Assembly: GCF_030704535.1 (NCBI RefSeq)
Contig: NC_081818.1
Span: 881,001-945,000, forward strand
Direction of reading: 5' to 3'
Length of the DNA stretch: 64,000 nt
DNA from: Vitis vinifera
Lineage: Eukaryota > Streptophyta > Magnoliopsida > Vitales > Vitaceae
The first letter of the stretch is position 1, and each line of letters begins with the position of its first letter. The position numbers and the translations under genes were made by a program. The notes under the pieces are model-generated. The model saw only the letters and a list, made by a program, of their open reading frames with translations. It searched no databases and had not been told where the DNA came from. Shown here piece by piece: positions 35,066 to 48,706 of this stretch.

Positions 35066-38000
35066 CTACTTGGGACAGACTTTTTGAAGCAATTTCTCAG
35101 TTTCAGAGCTTATCTCAATGCCGTCGTCCTTCATTCTCTCTGACATCAGAGGTTCCTCTTTCCCAGCAGCTATATATGTACGAAGCAGAGAATCATAGAT
35201 CTTAGAATCAAGGCGACTGATCTTCCTCATGGTCTCACAGAACTTCTCAGCACTGTCCACATCTTTTACCTCCTCGAAATATTCCAGAAACATGGTGATA
35301 GTTTCTTCAGTGGGAAACCACTTATTGTTTTCTGGATCAGCTTTAGATGCACCCATGTCTAAATACTTCATAGCCAAATCGAGCTGGTGCTTCTTCAAGT
35401 AGAATTTCATGAATAAATCCAGTGTCTTTAACTTGAGCTCAGGCCCCCTTTTCGCTATACTTTCAGATAGCAGGTTGGCTTCCTCAATTATCTCTCGATT
35501 AAGATAAGATTCTAACATGACATTTGACAACCGAACATCATAGGTTGAGCAGCCTGACTCCCACTCTTTAAAACACTTTTCAAGGCCAGCCACATCCCCC
35601 AGCTTAGACAAAGCCAAAAGCATGATAAGATAGCTCTTATTATTGATTTTTGGATGAGCCAACTTTAAAGATTCCCATGCCCTATTAACCCCCTCCAAAT
35701 TAGAGGTTCGTGCATACAAGTTGATAAGCATGCGGAAAGCCTCAGGATCATGTAAATTTTTATTTTGCTCAAGCTTTTGAAGAGCATAATTGGCCTTCTT
35801 AGTATGCCCTGCATCGACATAAATGTTAGCTAGATTTCCATATGTAAACCAATCACGTTCAACCCCCCTTTTCTTCATCTTGTCCAAAACTTGCTCCACA
35901 GCTTCAAAATCTTTAACGGAAGCATAGCTGTTCATCAATAGATTATATGTATATAAATCTGCTGGAATGTCCTTCTCTTCCATTTCATGTACCAGTGAGG
36001 GCACTTTTTCAGGTTGGCCAACCCTCAAGTAAAGGGAAATCATATTATTATAGCTTAAAGCACTAGACACGAAATTCAGCTCTTTCAACTTCTTAAACAG
36101 CTCCACAGCTTTGTCCAGCATATTCTCCTTGCAGTAACAGTTAAGAAGTGCACCATAGGTTTTATTCGTCTTTGCAGATTCTTGGAGGCTGTTAAAGTAA
36201 TTTTCTGCTTGGGCAATTCCCTCAGTCTTGGCAAGAAGATCTATACGTATGGCACGATCAGCGTTGTTCAAATCATTTTTACTTTTTTCCATCCATTCAT
36301 ATATCTGCAAGTTAGGGGGAAAAGGTGAGGAAGAATTAAGAAACACCAAGTAATACAAACCCAGCAGCAGCAACAACACAAACTGATGAGATACTGTTAA
36401 ATCAGCATTTCCGTAGTTCGCTATGTAGGCAAAAATCCAAATACCCCCAACAATAGTACTTCACGGAATGTGCCAATGAGGGAAAAAACTACTTATCTAA
36501 AGTTCCTAGACAACCATAATTTATTTTTACAATTCTGTGTCAACAGAACTTCTCACTGCTGAGATATGGCTTCTGGTGATTTGCTGATGCACCTTCAGAT
36601 GCATACGGGACCATATGACAAGTTTAGGATTCAAGAATAACTGAGAACTGGGAATAATTCAAAGCACAGGAATTCGTCTAAAAATCATGTTAAAAGTATT
36701 CAAGAAGCCATTGTTATTGTCCAGAAAAAAAAAAAAAGGAAACGAACACCAAAACAAATTTAAGGGTAAACTTAAGTGGATTCAACTTCGAAGCTTATGA
36801 TTTACACATCAAAAAATGAAGGAAAAAGTACAATCACCAGGGTATAATTCCTAACTTTCACAATTCAAGTTCTTTGCCCAAATAAGTAGGACAATAAGGA
36901 GATGCTCAACAATTTGACGAATGCCCAAATGAAGATTAACATGCAAAACATTCAGGATATAAACTTGATTGGGGAGACATTTTAGAAAACCACTATTCAC
37001 AACCCCATCCATGTTCAATTTACTAAATTAATTCATTTCAAAAAATCCATTTGGAAAAAAAAAAAAAAAAAATCAGTCACAAACAACAAATCATACAAAT
37101 AAGGCTGATGTAGAAATGCTATCTCTAGGTAAAAATTACTCAAACATCATTCAAGCCTCTACACAAGAAAATCAATCAATTAAAGCATTAGCCATAAAAC
37201 TATGAAACAAGTGATAAAAATTGCACTCTAACTAACCCCAACAATTTTATCTAATTGAATCAAATAGTCCATTTGGTTGCTAAGCAATTTAAAGAATAGT
37301 ACAGAGATTAAAACCTTTGAACCACAAATTTACAAGTGTTTGGGATCTGCAAAAGCAAAGAGCTTGATACAACTGAACCCAAGGAAACTACTTAGCCTAG
37401 TTGAATTAAGCTTCTGGGGAGGGACTTAAGCAATCATAACATTTGAAAATTTCTTTTCTTGTTCTTCATTTTCTCAGCAACCAAATGGGTAGGAAATTTT
37501 GTATCATGAGAAAAACCCAGTAATTAACCCTTTTCTTTTCCTTCGTTTTTCCAGCAACCAAATAGACAAAACCAGTTCATCACCGATTTGAACTGCAGGA
37601 AAGAGCTACATTCAAGACACGACACAGAAAGACGAAGATCCAAAATTTTCCTTCCATTTTCTTTCATTTTTCTTTATTTCCTGAACGACCAAACGGACAA
37701 ATCAGTTTCGATGATCACCGGTTCAAAAATGGGGTTTAAAAAAAGCACCGTTCAAACGCAAAAACCCAACGTTTTCCATCCCTTTCTTTAATTTTTACTC
37801 CATTATCTCGGAAACCAAACAGACCAAAAACCCAACAAAACATCGATACAAACCTGGGCGGCGTGCTTGTACTTCTTGAACCTGCGAAGCTGATTCACAC
37901 AGCTAATCATATCAAACCTCTTCACGGACTTGCCCTCCTTCACCCACTTATCAAGCGTCTCTGCCACATCGCCCTCTGTGCCTCTCAGAGCTGAGAGCTT

Positions 38001-38111
38001 CCAGTACAGTGAAGCCTCTTTGTCTTTTGCCGCCGTCGCCGTCGCCGTCGAGAACCATCTTGGCGTTGCCACAGATCTCATCAGAACCAGACGGCTAGTG
38101 TTGCTCGCCAT
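35066..38111 (-). CDS. P-class pentatricopeptide repeat (PPR) protein, probably mitochondrial
   Basis: Two exons (38111-37854 and 36304-35066) joined by a 1,549-bp GT-AG intron give 498 aa. The N terminus (MASNTSRLVLMRSVATPRWF, then Ala/Thr-rich) is basic, hydroxylated and free of acidic residues to about residue 30, as in mitochondrial presequences. From about residue 75 the protein consists of 35-residue PPR helix pairs, seen in segments such as TYGALLNCYCKENMLDKAVE, LSYNNMISLYLRVG and YTYNLLMNSYASVKDFEAVE. There is no E or DYW extension, so it belongs to the P class, whose members usually stabilise, process or splice organelle RNAs. The RNA target is not known. It resembles the short two-exon mitochondrial PPRs of Arabidopsis (At4g21705/At1g60770 type), from memory. 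It ends tail-to-tail with the heme-domain gene. Confidence 0.92.
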
Positions 38112-39127
38112 TTCTCTGGGTTTGAGGATGTGATGATGCAGGGTTTAGCTAGGGTTTTGGAAGGAGCCTAAGAGAGTGGAGCCTTCAGTGAAAAATAGAA
38201 GGTAAACAAAAACGACGCCGTTTTATAATTTTTGTTATTGAAATGTTTTAAGCATCTAGGAAAATTAGCCATGTGCACAATTAGTTCACTACTTCCTCCC
38301 TGTATTTTTTTTTTTTTTTTGAGAAAAATAAATCAACAAAAACATATTTTACAATCCATAACCATTCTTTTAATCGAGTTTTGAACATTTTATCTAAAAA
38401 TCAATTAAGATATAGTAACGATAAACTAAACTTTTCATGAAAATTCGTCATCATACCTCGTGAGCTTATTTTAAAAACTATTATTTGGATGATCAATTCC
38501 CAAACTTAATAATATTGAGAATACGATTGGTATGATCTCTAATTTTTAAATTTTCTATTCTTATTTCTTTGTAACAATAATTGTAACTTAAATATTTTTA
38601 CAATTTCAATTTACAAGTTTATTTATTAATTATTTATTTTGTTTTGTTTAAAAGGTATAAATTCAAGAGATATTTTAGTCTAATTTTACCAAATTATTAA
38701 GCTAGTTTTGTCTCTTTTAATTTATTTTGTTTGTTTAATAATTGTTTTAATTATTAAATTTTATTTTTGTTTTGATGGTGTAAAAATGGTATTAGACTCA
38801 AGTAATTGTTTTAAAACTTGTTTTAATTTAAGACTAAATTATTATTATTATTATATAATTATTAAATATATTTTTATTTTAAATTTATAACTATAAAAAA
38901 ATATTTAGTGTATAAAAAACACTTTAAAACCTTTAGATATATATATACTAAAATACTAAAATATAAGTGATCTGCATCCCAACCTCATTGTATTATTATC
39001 CCCAAAATAAATAAATGATTTCTCGTACTTGTCCAGTTGTCCCTACCCACTTATTTTTACTTTAATTTTTTTTAATTATATTAAAAATAATTATAATTTT
39101 ATAATTCTTTTTTAAGAAATGAGTATT
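38112..39127. other. PPR promoter and AT-rich spacer
   Basis: The first ~150 bases upstream of the PPR ATG are GC-balanced and hold AAACGACGCCGTTT at 38210-38223. Beyond 38240 the DNA is AT-rich, with poly-T runs and no gene. Confidence 0.5.
38210..38223 (-). promoter_or_regulatory. Promoter-proximal 14-mer shared with orphan island
   Basis: On the minus strand (the PPR sense strand) this reads AAACGGCGTCGTTT, about 100 bases upstream of the ATG. It is identical to 23348-23361. The GCGTCGTTT core also appears in the leader repeat of the heme-domain gene. Confidence 0.5.
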
Positions 39128-39250
39128 TGTTATGAAATATAGGGTTTGTTAGAAGAATCTATTAGAAATTTAGAATAGATGAACGTCTATTCTCTAATAT
39201 TTCTTAACTTTTATTGTTAACACTTTCTATAAAAAAGGGTTCTAGTAACA
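39128..39250 (+). repeat. 5' LTR remnant of old copia element
   Basis: TTATGAAATATAGGGTTTGT with AGAATCTATTA, CTTTCTATAAA and GGTTCTA in order matches 57893-58018 (TTATGAAATATGAGATTTAT and so on). These are therefore the diverged short LTRs (~125 bp) of the copia relic. The exact ends are uncertain. Confidence 0.6.
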
Positions 39251-39469
39251 TCTATATTTAAAGACTCCTATGTGATAAGATAGATGGATTGTCCTAACTT
39301 GACTAATTATAAATCACATCATGAAAATGTATACGATTGTGCCATAACACATACACTTCTTTGAGATAAAAAGTATTTCTTGAACTTTACATTTCCACTA
39401 CCCAATGTTAACACAATATTAGGTTTTGTAAACCTAATTCAACACTTTAAAAAGAATTATTATTATTTT

Positions 39470-42361
39470 ATCCGGTGGAACCACACTTAATATTGATGAT
39501 GCATTATATTCTGCTAAATCCAAGAGAAATTTGCTTAATTTTAAAGATATTTGTTCAAATGGATATCATATTGAGACTATAAATAAAGATAACATCGAGT
39601 GTCTCTGTATTACTTCAATTGTTTTTGGAAAAAAACATTTATTAAAGAAGTTTTTTTTCTTGTGGATTGTATTACACAACCATTAAACCTATTGAATAAT
39701 ATGTTGTAATAAACCAAAAGTTCCATAACCCAAATACTTTTATGCTTTGGCACGAGCAACTTGGTCACCCAGGGTAAAATCTATGATGTGTTGCATCATC
39801 AATAACCTCATGGGTACTCTTTAAAGAATTAGAAGATTATTGTGTCTAATGAATATAATTGTATTGTTTGCTCACGAGATAAATTGATTATTAAACCATC
39901 TTTTGCTAAAATCATCTCAGAATCTCTAACCTTTTTAGAAAGAATTCATAGGGATATATGTAGCCTCATTCATCCTTTTTATAGACTATTTTAGTTTTGT
40001 TTAGTTTTGATAGATGCCTTCACTAAGTGATTATATGCTTGCTTTCTTTTTACTCGTAATGTCGCTTTTATAATATATTTAAGAGAACAATTTTTAGATT
40101 ACCCTATTAAGAAAATTTGTTTTGATAATGTGGGTGAATTTTCATCTCATGCTTGTATTGACTTCTATATGTCAACTGAAAGATATCAAACATCATGTTA
40201 CTCATTTTCATACTCAAAATGGTTTGGCTAAATCTCTTATTATGTTATACTCCATGCTGCAGGTTTAATTCATTTTTTTACCTTTTACTTGTCATGAGTA
40301 TTTATCTTTACAACTAGTACTTGGTCAACAACATAATGTTTTTTACTTGAGAATTTTTTGTTGTGCTACCCATATCCCTATTGTTCCTTCTCAAAGGATT
40401 AAGATGGGTCATCAAAGGCCTCTTAGGATTTAAGTTGGTTTTGATTCTCCATCATTTAATATTTGGAACCCCAAACAAGTGATGTTTTTATAATATATTT
40501 TGTTGATTGCCATTTTGATAAAACAATTTTCCCATTGTTAAAGGAGGAAGTCAATTCTAGAAGAACAACATGAAAATAATAAAATTACTTGGAATGCATT
40601 GGTTTTGTCTCACCTTGACTCTCAGACAAATTAATGTAAACTAGAAGTTCAAAAGGTTATTCACTGGTAAGGAATCACAAATTAATTGCCAGATGCATTC
40701 ATTGATGCAAAGAAAGTGACAAAATCATGTATATTAGTTGCAAATACTCCAATACAGATTTATATCCTTATAAGACACTTAACTGATATCATGACAAATG
40801 AATCTAAGATATATCTAAAACGTGGTAGACCTATTGACTCAAATGATATAGTTCATTAGAAAGTAAAAACACAAAGAAAAGCATATGAGAATGTTAACAC
40901 TCTTATAAAAGCTCAATCCAAAAATAGGCTATTAAATTTGGTTTATTAGTCCAAGTTAATAATCAAATAGCCCTTGAAAGATGCTCAAAGTATACAATTA
41001 GCCCATGAAAAGGCACAAATATCACAAAAATAATGATATCTCTAATAGTTATCTACATGCAAGAGAAAAATGAGATCAAAATACACATTGTAGGCAATAT
41101 ATTTTATTTCCAAATGAATATGGACATCATAAGAAATGACGAGAATCTTGAACCAAAAACTGTAATTGAATGTTGACATTGAAATGATTGGTCTAAATGG
41201 AAAAAAAATCATTTAAATAGAACTAAACTCATTAACAAAATGAGAAGTATTTAAACCAATAGTCCAAACGCTTGAAGACGTAAAACTTGTTGGGTATAAA
41301 TAAGTTTTTATATGAAAACACAATGAGAAAAATGAAACCATTAAGATATAAAGCATGATTAGTAACACAAGATTTCTCTCAGAGACATGGTATTAACTAT
41401 ACGGAAACATACTCTCCTATCATAGATGCAATTACATTTCGATTTTTAATTGGTTTGAAAGTTTAAGAAAAACTAAATACGTGTCTCATGGATGTCATTA
41501 TGACATATTTATATGGATCCATATATAATGATATATACATGAAAATTCATGAAGGATTTAGATTACTTGAATCGATTAATATAAATCCTTGTAGCATGTA
41601 CTCAATCAAATTACAATAATCATGATATGGATTAAAGCAATTCAGATGCATGTGTTACAATCACCTTAACAAATATATATTTTTTTTAAATAAGGGCATG
41701 TGAATAACCCTATGTGCAAATGCATTTTCATTAGAAGATTAAATATAGGATTTGCAATTATTGCAGTATATGTTGATAATTTGAATCTCATGGGAACTTC
41801 TAAATAACTCACAAAACTACCAATTATTCGAAGAGAAAATTTGAAATGAAAGATGTGAAGAAAACAAAATTTTGTCTTGACTTGCAGATCATATGGTTTT
41901 CAAATGGAATGTTAGTTCATCAATCAATGTTTATATATATAAGTCTTGAAGCACTTTCATATGGATAGATTGCATCCACTAAATTCTCTAATGCTAGTTC
42001 GCTCACTATAAGTTAAAAAAAAAAAAAAAAAAAATCTTTGTCACCTTAAAAAAAATGATGAAGAATAACAAATATATATTTAGTCAAGAAGTATCTTATT
42101 TTAGTATTATTGGTGCACTCATGTACCTTACAAATTATACACGATCAAATATAACATTTTCTTTCAACTTACATGATATGGTTGCACACCAACTCGAAGA
42201 CATTGAAATGAGATCAAACACATACTACGATATCTTTATGGAATAACTGACATATATTTATCTTATTAAAAAATATCTATTTATTAGTTGCTTAGTTATT
42301 CGGTTGTTCGCTATCTTTTGGATCCTCAAAAAGCTCGATCTTATATAGGGTATGTATTTAC
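39470..42361 (+). pseudogene. Decayed copia pol (part 1, protease end to RNase H)
   Basis: Conceptual fragments in shifting frames follow copia pol order. They are a protease/GAG-pre-integrase region near 39470-39780 (a GGTTLNIDDALYSAKSKRNL-like reading, then a LWHERLGHP-like block), integrase pieces near 39940-40260, reverse transcriptase pieces near 41350-41560 (readings close to FSQRHGINYTETYSP and YLYGSI), and RNase H near 42090-42360. The last legible fragment is ARSYIGYVF just before the gypsy insertion. Gag is missing. Many stops and frameshifts show it is old. Confidence 0.75.
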
Positions 42362-42366
42362 CCATG

Positions 42367-42518
42367 TGTAGACCCCCCTCCCCCCGAGGAGTTGAGAGTT
42401 TTTTTATGATTATTTTTTTGCTGTTTTTCTGACTCCTCTGAAGTGGGCTGCTCTCGGGCGACAGATGGGACGGGTGGCAGGAAGCAAGCAGTGACTTGTT
42501 GAGGAAGACTCAAAACAG

Positions 42519-42551
<33 letters not shown>

Positions 42552-43921
42552 AAGAGATATCTAGGGGGGCTTTTGCATTAGGGGGGTCACGGAGGAGGGA
42601 GCTTGCCGGTTCCATTTGATCTTAGAGGAGAACTTACTAGAGAAGGAGATAATAGGAAAACGGGCAGCTGCAGGCGATTTTGAGGTGAGTCTCTTGCTTA
42701 CTTTGATTCATATTCATCTCATCTCCTTCTCGTTTCGGTTTGCTTCGCATTACTCATTAGTTTGGGTTGGATAATATATTGAATCTCGTTGTTTTTCTGG
42801 ATTATTCTCTTGTTATTGTTGTTGATCTCGTTGTTATCCTTATGGTTTGGCGTCCCATGTGTACGTGATTATCACGCATGCACTCGAGACCATCGTTCAC
42901 ACTCCCATTACCATACCATACCCACAGTTCACCATCACCGTTCCCACCCGTGTCATCCTTGCCCACGTATACCCATTTCCCGTGCCATGCATGCCACCAC
43001 ATTTCCTCTCTCTTTTTCTCTTTCTCTTTCCCTTCCTCTTTCTCCTCCTCTCCATGCATATCTTCTCTAGCGCCGTCGGCACAGCAAGGTCGACGCCAAT
43101 CCGAAGCGGCATGCAGTGGTTCCTGCTCTCACCATCTCAACCACCTCCGCTCTCATAGTCTTCGTCCCCTCCGGCGCCTTCATCGGCGGCGCGTGGTTCA
43201 GTGACCAACTCCAGATGGTGCCGCCACCCCAGTAGCAGCAGTCGCGCCTTGAGATCGCGAGCTGAATCTCCCCGACGCCGGCACGCAGTTCGCCCTGCAT
43301 TGCTCCGACCGCGTGGACAACTGCGCCGGTCATCAGCGACAGCGATAACGTCTTCTGGACGTCACCGGACCGTCGCCGCTATTTCTCCCTCCATCGACCA
43401 AGCTGGCAGTAATCCCACCCTCAAATCGCTAGCAGCTTATTCTCTAACGCAGGCATGGTGCGTCTTGACCCGCTCCAACCAGGTGGATAGCCGCGCCAGT
43501 CGTCGGCGACGACGGCAACATCTCTTGGTGCCGCCGATGGTGAAGGCTCTCTTCGAGGATGATGGTGCGTTCAGAGGGGTGAGCTGTGGAGAAGATGAAT
43601 ATTTGGGCTTGAGTTGGAGCCCAATCCAAGCATGTGATGGAGTTAGAGTTCGGGGCCTGTCCAAGATGATGGATATGGGCCTGGCTGAAAGGCCCAAAGA
43701 GAGAATGAGAGTGGATTTGGGCTTTAGTGGGCTGGACTCAGATGAGAAGCCCAAGTTTGTGAAGGCATTGGGTGTCTTGGGCTTGCCCATTTGACATCTT
43801 TGGGCTTGGGCTTGATGGATGCATATTATCATTTATTATTATTATTAATTATTATTATTATTATTATCATTGTTATTATTATTATTATTATTAATTATTA
43901 TTATCATTGTTATTATTATTA

Positions 43922-43987
<66 letters not shown>

Positions 43988-44460
43988 ATTATTATCATTG
44001 TTATTATCATTATTCTTGTCATTATTATTATTATTAATTCAACTCTCAAAATCTTATTATTATTATTATTAACTCAACTTTCAAAATCTATTTATTATTA
44101 TTATTATTATCATTAATCCTAACTTTCAAAGTCCTATTATTATTATTATTAACCCAACTTTCAAAAATCTCACTACTATTATTATGATTAACCCAACTTT
44201 CAAAATCTCATTATTATCATTATTATTATTTCATACTTTCAACATTTATTTATTATTAATATTATTATTATCATTAACCCAAACTCTCAAAATCTCATCA
44301 TTATTATTATTATTAACTCATACTTTCAAAATCTTTTTATTATCATTATTATTAATTCAACTTTCAAAATCCTACTATTATTATTATTAACCCAACTCTC
44401 AAAATATTATTATTATTATTATCATTAATTCAACTTTTAAAATCTTATTATTATTATTAC

Positions 44461-44491
<31 letters not shown>

Positions 44492-45472
44492 TTACACTTT
44501 CAAAATATTATTATTATTATTATTATCATTAATTCAGACTTTCGAAATCTTATTATTATTATTATTATTAATTCAACCTCTCAAGACCTCATTATTATCA
44601 TTATTATAAATTCAACTTTCAAAAGTCTATGGTCTCGCAGTTCAATTTCCTAAAGTCCGTTTCTCATTTTCTTTAACAAATTTCGATTTAATCACTGGAG
44701 CTATAATCTTCAAAATTTAATTCCAAATACTCCAATTTTCAAATAAGCTCCAATAATTCAGTTTTCACTCGAATAGTTTTTAATCACATTTCAATTCCTA
44801 AATAATCTTCTGATCTTCTTGATTTTACATAAGCAATAATAATTTCTTCATAATTCTAAACACGCGGGATTCGTGAGATTAGTTCGTGAACAATAAATTG
44901 GGCTTTGTTGGGGGCCCTATGTTTGATCCCTTTTTGACTGTCAATTGTCGTGCTTAATGTATTTCGCTTGAGCTTTGTTTCGCACTTCGATATGCATGAG
45001 CTATATTTTGTATTCATTAATTGTGCACTAATCCCGTTTCTTGATAGCGCGTTGTTGTTTGCTGCCCAGGTACGCATTCACTCATTCTGATCATTCACTA
45101 TACATATTCTGATTCTCATATATGCATGATTGATGTGAGTATCCATTGACTTTCTTATTCGATTGCCACGTCAGTTTCACTTTATTAGTAGAGACCCGAC
45201 TTTAGGGACTTAGAGGGGTGCTACGGTTTCTACCGTACCTTCCCGATAAGTAACCTGACCCCCGAACCCGATCCGGTTTTTCACAAACCACCTTTTCCAA
45301 AACAAGGAGTCACACTTAGGGTTTTTCTTTCTTATTTTGTTTACCTTTTAAAAATAAAACAAAAATAAGTGGCGACTCCAAGTCATTTTTAATCAACAAA
45401 TCAATTTTTCAAAATTAAAATCGATTTCGCCATCGAGTGGGAAACGCATTGAGCCGAAATGCGGGGTCCACA
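42367..45472 (+). repeat. 5' LTR of Tat element (3,106 bp)
   Basis: It starts TGTAGACC and ends GGTCCACA. It contains a poly-A run at 42521-42550, a CT-rich and GC-rich block at about 43000-43560 and a long compound TTA minisatellite at 43833-44630. Its last 318 bases (45155-45472) match 56909-57226 with 10 differences (about 3%), of which 9 are transitions. Open frames in the GC-rich block are LTR sequence, not genes. Confidence 0.88.
43833..44630 (+). repeat. Compound (TTA)n / AACTTTCAAAATCT minisatellite
   Basis: Runs of TTATTATTA alternate with a spacer of the type AAYYCAACTTTCAAAATCT. I count about 15 spacers at irregular distances (roughly 30-65 bases), preceded by an almost pure TTA tract at 43833-44035. 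It lies wholly within the 5' LTR. Confidence 0.85.
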
Positions 45473-45475
45473 AAA

Positions 45476-45493
45476 TGGCGACTCCGCTGGGGA
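45476..45493 (+). other. tRNA primer binding site of Tat element
   Basis: TGGCGACTCCGCTGGGGA lies 3 bases after the 5' LTR end and begins with TGG, complementary to a tRNA CCA end. Published Ogre/Tat elements use a similar site assigned to a tRNA-Arg; that assignment is from memory. Confidence 0.7.
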
Positions 45494-46906
45494 TTTTTTT
45501 TTTTTTTTTAGAGGGTCAAGCTTGAACTTAGAGTGAAGCAAACGTGGCATTTGATTGGACAATCAATGGATGCTCATATCTTAATTGTACATTGAGGATT
45601 TCTTGATGCATGCTTAGATGTCGTATTCATTTGAGATTTTGACATGCTGGATTATTGATGATTGATCTTATTGCATTGCTTAGCGTATTGATTCTGATTT
45701 TGGCATGATTGTTTTGATCATTTCACATGCATACACTCACCATTGTATATCACTCAGCTTGACATGTTGATTCTCTGACTTGTATACTATTTCGATCGTC
45801 TTTGAGCATGATGTTTGTATCACTATTTGTCTTGATTGTCGTATTCTCGCTTATCTTGTGTGCACATGAGTGATATATCCTGCTCTGCCTGATTGTATGA
45901 TGCATGACTGCCCTCCCTTTGCATGATTGCATGTCGCTTGTCTATGTGGGTCTCACTTCTATCCCCTTACTTCCAAATCTCTTGGTCTCGGTCATTCCTT
46001 TCATCTCGGTTCTCACTATTGCAAGTGTGAGACCTTCTGTGTGCTTACTCGCTGACCGAGCCGGAGATTAGGAGTAGGGTCTAGCGACGGGCTATATCGA
46101 TGTACAGGAGCATTCTGGAGGAGACCGACATATCGATGTCAATTGGAGTCCGATCATTGAAGACCTGTATAGCCCCGAGCTAGGTTTCATGGATAGTCGT
46201 GCGACCAGTGTGTTTCCTCTTCTGCTCTAGATTCTTAGGGTTTTCGGATGCACCCACACCATTCACTGTGCACTTTAGTTGACCATTGAGCGTTGAGAGT
46301 TTGAGAGGTTTCACCATAGGAAACCCCCTAGGATGTCGAGGTAGTGCATGTGTGGAGGTGATGACCACCTTGCATGGAAGCACCCCGTCTCTTCGGAGAC
46401 GTGCAGAGGGTTGCGTATCGTCGGAGGGTACGATCGCTTCTGCTAGGGATCTTTTAAAGTCCACCCATATCCATTTAGAGACACCTTCACCTTGTAGGTT
46501 GAGTCATAGATCCTCCGATTAGGAATCCCTCCCTACACATGGGTGCATCTGAGGGCCTTCGACGCCTCTGTGATCACATTTTGGATTCGACGCTCCCTTT
46601 TTAGTCTCCAGTTGAGAATGCAGAGATCAGTGTTAGTTTTGAGTACGATCAGACCGTTCATCTTCACTTGGATGCTTTGCTGGTTCCCACTTAGATTACC
46701 TTTTCTTTTGTACATTCTCAGAGCCATATCCTTATTCCGTTCTTCGTGCTTTCTCAGGATCGGACCTTTGTTCTTCATTTGGATATACCTTCGTGGGATA
46801 GAGTAGAGGAGTAGTCTTGTCAGGATCGGATTTTGTTCACAGCCTGGATGTACCCTATTGGGTCAGGGTTGAGGGGAGATTAGTCCGATATTCAGAGAGA
46901 CAGAGT
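45494..46906 (+). other. Untranslated leader of Tat element
   Basis: 1.4 kb between the primer site and gag, with no long frame and no recognisable domain on either strand. The extra ORF1 of Ogre elements is not evident. Confidence 0.55.
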
Positions 46907-48706
46907 ATGGATCAACAGGTTGTTACCGTGGATCAGTTCACGGTCACCATGGCTTCTATCCAGGAGGCTTTGGCTAGCCTCAAGCAGGAGATCGGTGGTC
47001 AGTAGGGTAGACCACCAATGGCTCGGGATGACGCCCAGTATGACCCTACAGTGCCACCACCTCCTCCACCCAGTCAGTCAGCGCCACAGGCCATGCCGTT
47101 CACTCTGCATAGTCAGACCGGGGTTGCCCCGCCTCCCATCACCGTGCCCACCCCGACCTCAGAGAACCCACATGCTCGCATGGATAGGCTTGAGCAGGGT
47201 TTGAGACAGTTGAGGACTTCAGACAGAGCCACTACTTGGGAGGGTTTTGATGGAGTGCCAGTAGCTAGCTTGCCGGCTAAGTTCAGGATGCTTGACATTG
47301 AGAGGTATACTGGCATTGGTTGTTCACGCCTCCATCTCTGATTATACAGCACCGTGATGAGGGCTCATGGACTGGACAAGCCTCAGATGATTACTCTTTT
47401 CCCACTATCTTTGAGTGGGGCGGCCCAGCGTTGGTTTGCATCTCTGGAGGCCTCGAGGCGCCGCACATGGGACGACTTAGCCCAAGAGTTCCTACGACAG
47501 TTTTCGTTTAACACTGTCGTAGATGTATCGAGGAGGGAGCTCGAGGCTTTGAGACAAAAGGCGGAGGAGTCTGTCTCCTCTTTCATTTCCCACTGGCGCG
47601 GGAAGATAGCTGAGATTATCGATAGACCATCATAAAGGGACCAGATTCAGATGGTTTTGAGGAGCCTGCAACCGCAGATCGCCAGACATGTGGTAGGGGC
47701 CCCGTTCATAGATTTTGGGTCTCTGGTTATGGCTCTGTATGATGTCGAGGACGGCATCTCGAGAGGATTATGGACAGATTCCTCCCCTAGTGATATTAAG
47801 GGGAAGAAGCCCTTCGTAGGACCGAGGCCAGCAGATGTGAGCGCTATCGGTTCTTCCCGTCAGAGGCCTTCTAGGCGTCATCAGCCAATCCCACAACTCC
47901 TTGAGACTCATCCGTCTTACACACCTCAGCAGTTCAGGCCACGGGCACTTTGCCCGGCTTTTGATCAGACATATCAGGCTCAGCCATTGGCTCTACCTTA
48001 CTATGCCATTCAGGGCATTAAGAGGCCTCCTATTTCATACACGGCCACTGGACAGCCATGCTACGCTGCACAGTTCACTCCGAGGCCCGCACCTTCATAC
48101 CCTAGGCCTCGAGCTCAGCAGACCTCTGCACCTTTTGCTTTGAGGACGCAAAGACAGTTTTCACAGATAGGCATGCCGTTGAGCTAGGCTCATCGGAAGC
48201 TCATAAAGGCCGGTTTGTTGACTGCACTCGCTCCGAGACTGCCCCCACAGCCTTTACCTCCTCAGTTTAGGATGGATTTGCATTGTGCCTATCATCAGGG
48301 GCTAGGACATGAGACTAATCGATGCACCGCATTGAGGCACACCATCCAGGACTTGATTGATCAGGGTTTGGTTCACTTGGGTCAGCCGAGTGTAACCCAA
48401 AACCCATTACCGACCCATACCACGCATGCAGTTCATCCACCAGATGGTGGTATTCATTTCTTGGATTTTGCTGATTCAGATGATCACATTCACATGTTGA
48501 GCTGGGATGACATAGATCTAGAGCCCATAGAGTTGGGGGATATTTATGAGACGAGCAGCATGTCTTTGGGGCCTCAGGTGCCCATTCCATTCAGGCTGGT
48601 TCCCAAGGTGGCATCCGTACAGACGACCATTGTCGAGCCTCCGACTTCCACGCGCTATAGCGTTCAGACGTCGTTCGCCTTAGTCCCAGATGTTGAGGAG
48701 ATTTAG
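46907..48706 (+). pseudogene. Tat gag (with in-frame stops)
   Basis: This starts at the ATG at 46907. A Pro-rich N-terminal part is followed by a retrotransposon gag domain near 47354-47640, recognisable by LSGAAQRWFASLE and FLRQFSFNT. A second part with a zinc-finger-like CAYHQGLGHETNRC lies near 48281-48322. In-frame stops are at 47003, 47339, 47633, 48185 and 48704, with no frameshift. It shares one frame with everything down to 53902. Confidence 0.85.

Noticed and set aside
42789..43830. Overlapping GC-rich open frames up to 197 codons
   Set aside because: They lie inside the 5' LTR of the Tat element and reflect its GC-rich block; no domain.
43791..44390. Leu/Ile/Tyr homopolymer frames
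   Set aside because: Translations of the TTA minisatellite.
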